Assembly (NCBI GenBank): GCA_946811185.2
Contig: OX328109.1
Coordinates: 3,038,001 to 3,102,000, forward strand
Direction of reading: 5' to 3'
From: Hippopus hippopus
Lineage: Eukaryota > Mollusca > Bivalvia > Cardiida > Cardiidae
DNA length: 64,000 bases
The translations under genes and the position numbers were made by a program. Within the stretch, counting starts at the first letter, position 1, and each line of letters opens with the position of its first letter. Below, piece after piece: positions 56,920 through 64,000 of the stretch. Under the pieces are notes generated by a model. That model did no database searches. It had not been told where the DNA came from and saw only the letters and a list, made by a program, of their open reading frames with translations.

Positions 56920-57335
56920 TAAAACTACAATACAAACAAAGCAACCCGAATTGAGGTGTTCAAGCAAGTCTAAGGGCAGACAGAGGCGTAAATTTAACAA
57001 GTAAAAATTATGTAAACACTGTGAGTTATATTTTTTACCTATGGTTCGATACTAAATATTTATTTTTTGAGTATAATTACAACTTATGAAGTTTGGATAC
57101 AAATTTTAGCCTAGTTATGAATATATTCCATTTTCTATTCTCATCTCAGGTTATTACAGAGATGTTTTAAATTCATGTCAATTGAAAAATTTAATAGAAT
57201 ATAGACGTATCTACAACGCTTTTAACCAGGACAATTAATCGAGCAGCAAGTCTTTTCAGCTATATTTAAAATTGAAGTAATGTTGAGAGTAGATCTAATT
57301 TTGCAATACTTGAGCAATTTCTACCGCTGTGTAGT
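56920..57335. other. Non-coding stretch
   Basis: AT-rich; nothing recognised. Confidence 0.4.
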
Positions 57336-57339
57336 TCTT

Positions 57340-57431
57340 TTTATCTTTCAACTAGACCAATATCCATGCAATAACACTTAATGTGATATTTATGATATAC
57401 CACGGATATTTATAGAGCATGAACTGATATA
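57340..57431 (-). repeat. G-family repeat, copy 3, left part
   Basis: The segment tatccatgcaataacactta to ataccacggatatttataga is in inverted orientation relative to 50333-50775. It continues at 58437. Confidence 0.75.
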
Positions 57432-57564
57432 CAGGGTGACCCCCCCCCCAAAAAAAAAAAACATAAACTTCTTAATTACTCCTACCAAAATAGCGCAAAA
57501 TTATTTTAATTTTGTACACTTGAACTTCTGTCTGTGTATGATTATACCCCAAAGTTTCAGTAAT

Positions 57565-58015
57565 CTAGGTTGCTTTGGACAAAAGTTATGATCTGTCCAA
57601 AATATGTTCCAAATGATCTCCATGGCGTTTGAGACGGACTTGCACCTGTAGCGCAAAATTGTGAATCACTCGCACGCACTCCTCTCTAGGGAAATCCCTA
57701 ATTTTTCCTGTAACTGCAGTCTTGAGTTTACCAATTGTTTGAGGATTGTTCTGATACACATTGTCCTTCAGATACCCCTATAGATAAAAATCTGGGGGGT
57801 TCAAGTCTAGCGAAAGGGGTGCCCACTCGACTCGAAGTCACACTTCCTGCTGATCAGCCTTTCCTAAAATCGCTCTCTCAGCCTGTCAAGGGTGTGATTT
57901 GGTGTTTTGGGGGTCGCCACATCTTGCTGTAACCACTGGTCATCTCGATCAATCCCTCTGCGTCGTCTGAGTGATGTCCAGAATTTCCTCAGCACTGCCA
58001 CATAACGTTCCGTGA
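57565..58015 (-). pseudogene. Transposase C-terminal half, left arm
   Basis: The minus strand reads ERYVAVLRKFW ... DDQWLQQDVATPKTPNHT (second catalytic Asp region), a stop, then ISRKCDFE. A degraded PLDFFLWGYLKDNVY-type segment and a C-terminal tail follow. This is DDE_3-type, of the same broad group as the transposase at 5962-7018. Confidence 0.75.
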
Positions 58016-58045
58016 GAGAGTGATTTCAGGAAAGTGTGACGTCTA

Positions 58046-58249
58046 GTGGGCACCTCTTTCACCGGACTTGAAACCCCCAGATTTTTATCTGTAGGGTATC
58101 CGAAGGACAATGTGTATCAGAACAATCCTCAAACAATTGGTAAACTCAAGGCTGCAATTGTAAGAAAAATCAGGGAAATCCCCAAAGAGGAGCGCGTGCA
58201 AGTGATTGACAATTTTGCGCAACAAATGCAAGTCTGTCTCCAACACTGA
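58046..58249 (+). pseudogene. Transposase C-terminal fragment, right arm
   Basis: Plus strand, GYPKDNVYQNNPQTIGKLKA then a tail ending QVCLQH. This matches the end of DDE_3 transposases (GYLKDNVYxxxPxTxxxLKxxI). No catalytic residue remains. Its reading direction is opposite to the left arm. Confidence 0.8.
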
Positions 58250-58436
58250 GGGGGTCATTTGGAACATTATTTTGGAGAGATCATAACTTTTGTGCAAAGC
58301 AACTTACATTGCTGAAACTTTTGGGTATAATCATACACTGACAGAAATTCAAGTATACAAAATTAGAATAATTTTGCTTTACTTTTGTAGGAGTAATCAA
58401 GAAGTTTATAGGTTCTGTTTTGTTTGGGTCACCCTG

Positions 58437-58778
58437 TACCATGGATATCTATAGAACATCAATAAATTTTCTGCGGATAAACGTCACATTTTATGACGTA
58501 GTCAACATCATTCATGACGTCATTATTACAGCTAATCCATGTCCGACTAAAGTGAATAGATCTATTTCACTTGAAATGAACGCACGTATTTTTCATATCC
58601 TTTTCACGATGAGTAAATCAGACGTTAAAAGATAAAAAGTACAAAGTGTTGACGTATTTCAAAAATATCTAACGAGGTTGTGAGAATTGATAATTGTCTC
58701 GCCAAGGCTCGATAATTATCAATTCTCCCAACCTCGTTAGATATTTTTTGATATACAAAAACACTATGCACGTATTCT
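58437..58778 (-). repeat. G-family repeat, copy 3, right part
   Basis: The segment catggatatctatagaacat, ttttatgacgtagtcaacat and the fold-back head 58638-58778 (tctaacgaggttgtgagaat and its inverse). Confidence 0.8.
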
Positions 58779-58781
58779 ATA

Positions 58782-58850
58782 TAATGACTTGCTTAATACA
58801 ATGCATCGCGTGGATGCATTAACTCTCTTTTGCCAGAGCGCCGCCCAATT
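58782..58850. repeat. A-family right-end fragment
   Basis: It runs atgacttgcttaatacaatg to gccagagcgccgccc and abuts the G head directly. Confidence 0.65.
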
Positions 58851-58851
58851 A

Positions 58852-59508
58852 ATTAAAGGGTTATTGGATCAGGTCAGTCTCTCTTTTTTTCAGTGCAACG
58901 CTATAAAACACAGTTTGCGTAACAATAATAATAATGATAGATGTACATTATGTTTGACATTTTATAGCCCGAGTCTCGGCAAGCTGGCGCCAGAAACATG
59001 GACTTACCTACTACCTTTAGAGTGCTTTAATCAATGAAGCAGATACTTAAGTAAAAATGCACAATCCTTTTAAACCAATCATGCCACGAGTACTTCCGGT
59101 CAGGCTACAGACGGGTTGAAAGAATATAAAGACAGGCCATTTTTTTTTTCAGTGCAAAAGGCTATATTTGTCATGTCCATTGGTATTTAAAGGTCGGACC
59201 ATCCCTCTTCATTCCTAACAATTTAACAATAATACATGACTATACAAACATACAAAGAGACACTCGTTAAACAAACACAAACAAACTATCAATATGCTTG
59301 TAACGTTTTTCTTCCGTGAAAAAAAAAGACAGAAAAAAGGCGAAAATGGAAGAAAGGAAAAAATGAATAAACGGTATCAACAGGACGGTTTTTATCTCTA
59401 TGGAACCAAGGGACAGTGTATCCTGGAAGTTTAGAATATAGTGTACAGTTTTAGAATCATGAAGTTAATCGTATTAGTAACGTGACCAGGCACTTTGGAA
59501 AAGGATTC
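58852..59508. other. Non-coding stretch
   Basis: Nothing recognised. Confidence 0.4.
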
Positions 59509-59510
59509 AG

Positions 59511-59692
59511 GCCCGTATTCACCAGCCAAGAGCGCTCTTAATTTTATTCCAAAGAAATTTCTAAACTTGAAGTTAACACAACTTGTGGTTGGCTAAATTA
59601 TTTTAGAAGTTGTGTTACTTTAAAATTTAGAAAATCTTAGCGAATAAGACCAAGAATATTAACGCTAAAGAATGGTTGGTGAATACGGACCA
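59511..59692. mobile_element. C-family fold-back MITE
   Basis: Ends ggcccgtattcaccagccaa and gaatggttggtgaatacgga. The centre is tggttggctaaattatttta. Confidence 0.8.
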
Positions 59693-59857
59693 GATTTTGG
59701 ATTGTCCATAGTTAGATCCCCAAACCAACGCTTGACTGATTTGTTTTAATCCATTAACATTTCACCAATAAACCTGTTTAAAAGTAATGATAATTTATCC
59801 AACATTGAAAACTCTGAATTTTACTCCCAGCCATATTAGAGATACTAAAACTAGGTG

Positions 59858-60258
59858 TAATACGTACATAGTGTTGTCGTTTATCAAAACTGTCTTACGA
59901 GGTTGGGAGAATTGCTAATTGTCGAGCCATGGCGAGACAATTAACAATTCTCGCAACCGAGTTACATATTTTTGATACACGGCAATACTATGTCGTATTA
60001 TATAGATCTATCTTTTAACACCCGATTTGTTTTGTGTATTATATCTTACAATGAAAAATACGAATTTCGCAGGCAGTAATTGCAGATGATATCGATACAG
60101 ATTAGCTGTAATAATGACGTCATGAATGATGGTGACTATGTTATAAATTCTGACGTTTACCCGCAGAAAATTCATTCCTGTTCTATAAATATCCTTGGTA
60201 TATAAAAACTAAAATCGCATAGGTGCTATTGCATAGAAATTTGGTTAGTTGAAAGATA
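59858..60258 (+). repeat. G-family repeat, copy 4
   Basis: The head is 59862-60000 (acatagtgttgtcgtttatc and inverse). The tail has tgtaataatgacgtcatgaa and ctataaatatccttggtata. Confidence 0.85.
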
Positions 60259-60261
60259 AAT

Positions 60262-60480
60262 AAGAAAGACGTACATAATGTTGTCGTAAATAAAAAATAT
60301 CTAAAGAGGTTGGATTGATAATTGTCCAGCTATCGCGAGACATCAATTCTCACAACGGATTTAGATATTTTGATATACGACAACACTATATACGTATTAT
60401 ATATTTATCTTTTAATGTCTGATTTGTTGCTGTTTATTGTTTCTATTAGTATGAAAAACACGAATTTGCTGATGATTTCT
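60262..60480 (+). repeat. G-family repeat, copy 5, tandem and truncated
   Basis: A second fold-back head (cgtacataatgttgtcgtaa, inverse to 60400) and the start of the tail (gtctgatttgttgctgttta). Confidence 0.8.
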
Positions 60481-60527
60481 CGATTCTAACTACTGAGTTA
60501 GATTGTCAAAAATAAAAAAGAGAAAAA

Positions 60528-60668
60528 AAAAAGTATCGACCCATGTCAGCCTATGCATTCGCGCAGGCTGACAAGGGTCGAATCTTTTTAGGTATTCGTA
60601 ATATTTCTGCATTCCCAAGGACTCAATCGGTTGTCAGACAAAATGGTTTTAAAAGATCTATAATTATT
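60528..60668. repeat. A-family partial copy
   Basis: The segment gtatcgacccatgtcagcct, gcgcaggctgacaagggtcg and tcggttgtcagacaaaatgg. Confidence 0.75.
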
Positions 60669-61110
60669 TCATGCTTTCCGGTAGGATATCGAGAAATAGC
60701 AGTGAAAATATTTTTCGATATTACACGGGTACGACCAGTGAAAATACCGATTTTCATGTTCTTGTTGCCTAGGTAAATTGCGCGTGCCTCACAACCAGAT
60801 GGAAATATGACGTCATTTACCTTACATTTCTCGCGCTTGACGTAATATTGTAATGCGTTGCTATGCTGGAGGGGTACGCCACGGGAAATAACGGAAAAGA
60901 ACTGAACTGGATTTTGATAAAGCTCCTCCCAGAAAGGGTTAAAAGCATGAACTAAATAGAATATTTGTTTTTTTCGGTGAAAGATCAAAATTTATTTCAT
61001 CGAGTGAACACCATCGGTAATATTTTCACGAGTGACTGCTCCTGTCGTGAAAATATTACCGATGGTGTTCACTCGATGAAATAAATTTCGATCTTTCACC
61101 GAAAAAAACA
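60668..61110. mobile_element. F-family fold-back element
   Basis: It has catgctttccggtaggatat, the unique arm to ccagaaagggttaaaagcat, then the palindrome 60977-61102 (gtgaacaccatcggtaatat and inverse). The frames on both strands (60543-60776, 60623-60988) are repeat sequence. Confidence 0.85.
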
Positions 61111-61125
61111 AAGGTCCTCTATTCA

Positions 61126-61196
61126 TGTAATGATTTGCTTGGTATAATACATCAAGGAGATGCATTGAACCCCTTTCTCCAGAGCGCCGCTCTTAT
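61126..61196. repeat. A-family right-end fragment
   Basis: It runs atgatttgcttggtataata to tccagagcgccgctct, abutting F. Confidence 0.65.
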
Positions 61197-61245
61197 TTTT
61201 TTCTTGGAGAGGTTTGCTGGTTATATTTGGCAACATACCAACATT

Positions 61246-61613
61246 TTAAAGGCCCAGTAAAGGCCAAAATATCAAAGCAGAAGTCATAATATATTTAAAT
61301 TTAAATCATACCATGTAAAAGTATGAAAAATATTGTGGAGATGACAGTCTGTTATCGTGTGGTCAGGCCATATGTTGATCGCTGGCAGAAAAAAGAATTT
61401 TAATATCAGGCAAAAAGTAAACAAAAAACACAGCTACCTGGCAGGTTTTAACCTAGTTTTGAAATTAATTTCTCTGTCAGCGCTTAAAACTTGGACCGAC
61501 CGTACAATGACAGATTGTCTTCTTCACAATAATTTCCATACTTTTAAATGGTATGATATAAATTCAAATGCATTTAAACACCCGCTTTGTTTACTTTTGG
61601 GCTTTATAGTTAC
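61246..61613. mobile_element. E-family long inverted repeat without D insertion
   Basis: Left tttaaaggcccagtaaaggc and right gtttacttttgggctttata. The inner arms carry gatcgctggcagaaaaaaga and ttaatttctctgtcagcgct. It gives the uninterrupted form of 46794-47348. Confidence 0.8.
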
Positions 61614-61689
61614 TTTAAATAATAATAACACCTACATGTACTTTTGTTTGGTTCAGCCACTTTTATAATCGTTTTTGTAAAATCTACGT

Positions 61690-62875
61690 AGAATGATAGT
61701 AACAAGAGGGCCATGGTGGCCCTGTATCGCCCCACCGGCTAATAGGTACAAACCATACACACCAAACATTACATTTACATATGGTCAAATGGTGTCGAAC
61801 AAGAAGATTTCAAAAATTTTCTCTATAAAATCCCATGTAGAAGTTGTGACTCCACGGCTAGTCCATTTTGACATATAATTACAATTTTGACCTGTAATTG
61901 TGAGCTTTAATTATTTTATCCTGGTAGAGGTCAATGACATACAGCCACGTACCAAATAATATAGGTCTCGACTGTATGGTCATAAATAAGAAGATTTCCA
62001 AAGTTTTCTCAGAAACCAAGGGAAGACGCGGCTTGTTTTAATTCAAGGGCTAATTTCGAACAAATTCAGAAGAGAAACACTGGATTAACTTATGTGCCGA
62101 ATTTGGTAGCCCTAGGCCTTACGGTTAGGAATGGAACGATTTTTAAAATGTTTACCATAACAGCCCTTGTAAAACTTGTGACCCCTAGGGCAGGGCCAAT
62201 TTTGACCCCAAGGCTATAATTTGAAGAACTTTACTAGGGGTCCATTATGTGAACCTACATGTCAAATGTGGGAGCCCAAGGCCATAATTATGGTTTAGAA
62301 CCAGAAGATTTTTAAAGTTTTAAAATTTTATAAACCCATGTAAAATTTGTGACCCCCTGGACAGGAAAAATTTTGGCCCCAGGGCTATAATTTGAAGAAT
62401 CTAAGTAGAGATCCATCAGATGAAGCAACATGCCACTTGCGGTAGCCCTAGGCCATGTGATTTAGAACCAGAAGATTTTTTTTAAAGTTGTCACTATATA
62501 CGCCCATGTAAAACTTGTGACCACCGGGGAGGGGTCAGTTTTAACCCCAGAGCTATTATTGAAGATATTTAGTAGAGGTCCATTATATAAAGCTAAATGC
62601 CAAATTTGGTAACTCTAGGCCTTATGGTTTCAGACAAAAAGATTTTCAAAGATTTCCAATATTTTTCAGTTTTGTTGCCATGGCAACCAGAGTTTTTACA
62701 TGGATCAAATTCTTTCAAGAAATTCTAAGGAGTACCATGGCAGGATAATTTTTGTGAAGTTTGGTCAAAATCGGATGGGTAGTTTCAGAGAAGAAGATGT
62801 TTTAAATAAAAGTTAACGCACACACGACGGACACAGGGCATAAGCTCGCTGGCCTTCGGCCGGTGGAGCTAAAAA
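61690..62875 (+). repeat. Interspersed repeat with internal ~168-bp periodicity
   Basis: It opens with the palindrome gggccatggtggccc and closes with cttcggccggtggagctaaa. Inside, the phrase cccatgtaaaacttgtgacc recurs at 62164, 62335 and 62503 and, more diverged, at 61832. The motif agaagatttt recurs at about 61801, 61987, 62302, 62470 and 62638. The 3' part has gttaacgcacacacgacgga. No protein is encoded. Confidence 0.85.
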
Positions 62876-62884
62876 CAAGAAATA

Positions 62885-63435
62885 CCTTTAATTGTAATAA
62901 ATTGTAATTTATAGGTCTGAGGGGAGTTGCAGAATAAAAACGTCTGCATTTTTTTCAACAATCGGAAATTCCTATTTATTCATTCAAATATAATATCAAT
63001 ATCAAAAGTAGGTAAAAGGCCATCGCATTCAGCTAAGTCGAAAAGAAAACCTTTTAAATACTTCTAGATAATGTTCTCTGTGGTGAGCATGTATTTTCTG
63101 CAAATTTTATACGTCCGATGTAAGGATTGACTTTAATCAAATCAATGAATTATTGAAGCAAACTGCGATAAGAAAAGCTTATCAGACAACCTTCACGCAT
63201 TACCTCCTGGATCAAATTTGTAGCTGACGGGAATTATACTTCTAGGCATAATTAATATGAACAAAAGTTTCAAGATTTAGTGCACGTGTCATAATTATGG
63301 CGGAAGTAAAAATTACCAGCATTACTTTTTTTCGGTGCTTTTAAAAGTTGTCTGCAGCAAACCGACAATAAAAATATAGTCAGTTGCTGAAAGTAACGTG
63401 TTAACCTTATTAAATGTATTCAATGGTGGAAAACC
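62885..63435. other. Non-coding stretch
   Basis: AT-rich; nothing recognised. Confidence 0.4.
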
Positions 63436-63439
63436 GTTT

Positions 63440-63640
63440 TTATAGGCGTGGCGGTATAAGCTGGCTTTTGACCTACTTCTTGGTATTCATATATCTGAAA
63501 TGGATAGATAATAATTTGCGATAAGTGAAAAAAAAGTTGACATGTTTATTGTGCGAGCCTCTGTGGGCCTATATGCGGATCCGTTTATGACACTAATATA
63601 ATTATATAAGGGCTGCAACCGTTAATTCTTTACGCACGAA
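63440..63640 (+). repeat. J-family dispersed repeat, copy 4
   Basis: The segments acctacttcttggtattcat and gacatgtttattgtgcgagc are shared with 41385-41590. Confidence 0.7.
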
Positions 63641-63753
63641 ACTTACTCTTATTCCATCAAATGGATATAACAGAAGATAATCCTTTTTTTGTACTAACTG
63701 GTAATATAACATGTTTATGCGTTACCCTATAACCCATTACTCTACAATCTACT

Positions 63754-63859
63754 TAAGGAATGAAGAGAATTTTATTTTTTTCATGGAGGTATGAAAAAAA
63801 AAAAACCTAATCACACTTTTATACCTCCATGAAAAAAATAAAATTCTCTTCATTCCTTA
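63754..63859. repeat. Perfect 39-bp inverted repeat (hairpin, 28-nt loop)
   Basis: Arms 63754-63792 and 63821-63859 are exactly complementary. The left arm begins taaggaatgaagagaatttt and ends tcatggaggtat. It could be the tip of a longer element or a stand-alone fold-back. Confidence 0.95.
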
Positions 63860-64000
63860 TAATTTAATATTACAGACAACATACACCCACGGAAATAATT
63901 CAAACTGCATTCATTTTCTTTATTTTTAAATCTAACGTTGGAGTTTCTAAAGCCCCTTCCACTCATATTTGTATGGCGCAAGAATACAATAGGAAAGCAG

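Larger units (their letters stand above)
57432..58436. mobile_element. Palindromic Tc1/mariner derivative made of two inverted 3' ends
   Basis: The ends are cagggtgacc (57432) and ggtcaccctg (to 58436), with TA at 57430-57431 and 58437-58438. The arms 57432-57840 and about 58042-58436 are inverted copies of roughly 400 bp, about 83-85% identical by eye. Each encodes the same transposase C-terminus toward its own end. The ~200-bp centre extends only the left, minus-strand copy. Confidence 0.88.

Noticed and set aside
1..64000. Bacterial-type systems (CRISPR, operons, phage genes) and retroviral or LTR elements
   Set aside because: No direct-repeat/spacer array, no ribosome-binding-site spaced frames, and no gag-pol motifs (for example YXDD or LTR TG...CA pairs) were seen.

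Overview
This is AT-rich animal nuclear DNA, most likely from a bivalve mollusc. It has one recognisable intron-split host gene, eukaryotic Tc1/mariner and pogo transposase relics, tRNA-derived SINEs, and dense families of short fold-back (MITE-like) repeats. The bivalve assignment is an inference from the style of the repeats (tRNA SINEs with a conserved 3' domain, a 'gggccatggtggccc' interspersed repeat). There are no prokaryotic genes, operons or CRISPR arrays.

Host gene. The only gene I can support is a small mitochondrial import chaperone, Tim10, at 3209-4159 (+). It has two coding exons (3209-3282 and 3958-4159) and encodes 91 residues with the twin CX3C signature. Nearly all other open frames in the window lie inside repeats or in simple sequence.

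Transposons, left to right. At 5301-8337 an old mariner carries a younger, nearly intact Tc1/mariner-type element (5782-7206) and a SINE (8027-8294), each with its own target-site duplication. At 11336-12444 there is a non-autonomous element with ~315-bp terminal inverted repeats and a 7-bp duplication, inserted in an older repeat (family H). A broken pogo/Tigger transposase lies at about 18160-19085. A decayed mariner is at 36223-37246, and 57432-58436 is a palindromic element built from two copies of one transposase 3' end.

Dispersed fold-back families are labelled here for reference. A has ends like gagccatgctctg; B carries an aaaatgctggt hairpin; C has ends like gggtccgtattcacc; D is a cggacagtgtagatc palindrome; E has ends like aaggcccagtagcggcc. 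F is marked by ctttccggtagtttatc, G by acatagtgttgtcgtat, H by a ggcatttttcaaa cap, I by gtggtatttgtcgaag, and K by ggcctgcaacacgcg. J and M are further dispersed repeats. Several copies are nested in one another, which allows relative dating. Satellite-like arrays occur at 28430-30370 and 53118-53815, and a 168-bp-period repeat at 61690-62875.

Unique-looking stretches without genes (for example 22500-24720, 32470-34340, 47870-48370) show no exon I can defend. The most unusual signal is a shared hairpin architecture (12-13 bp stem, 5-nt loop, similar sequence) at the centre of three otherwise unrelated repeat families (A, D, K).
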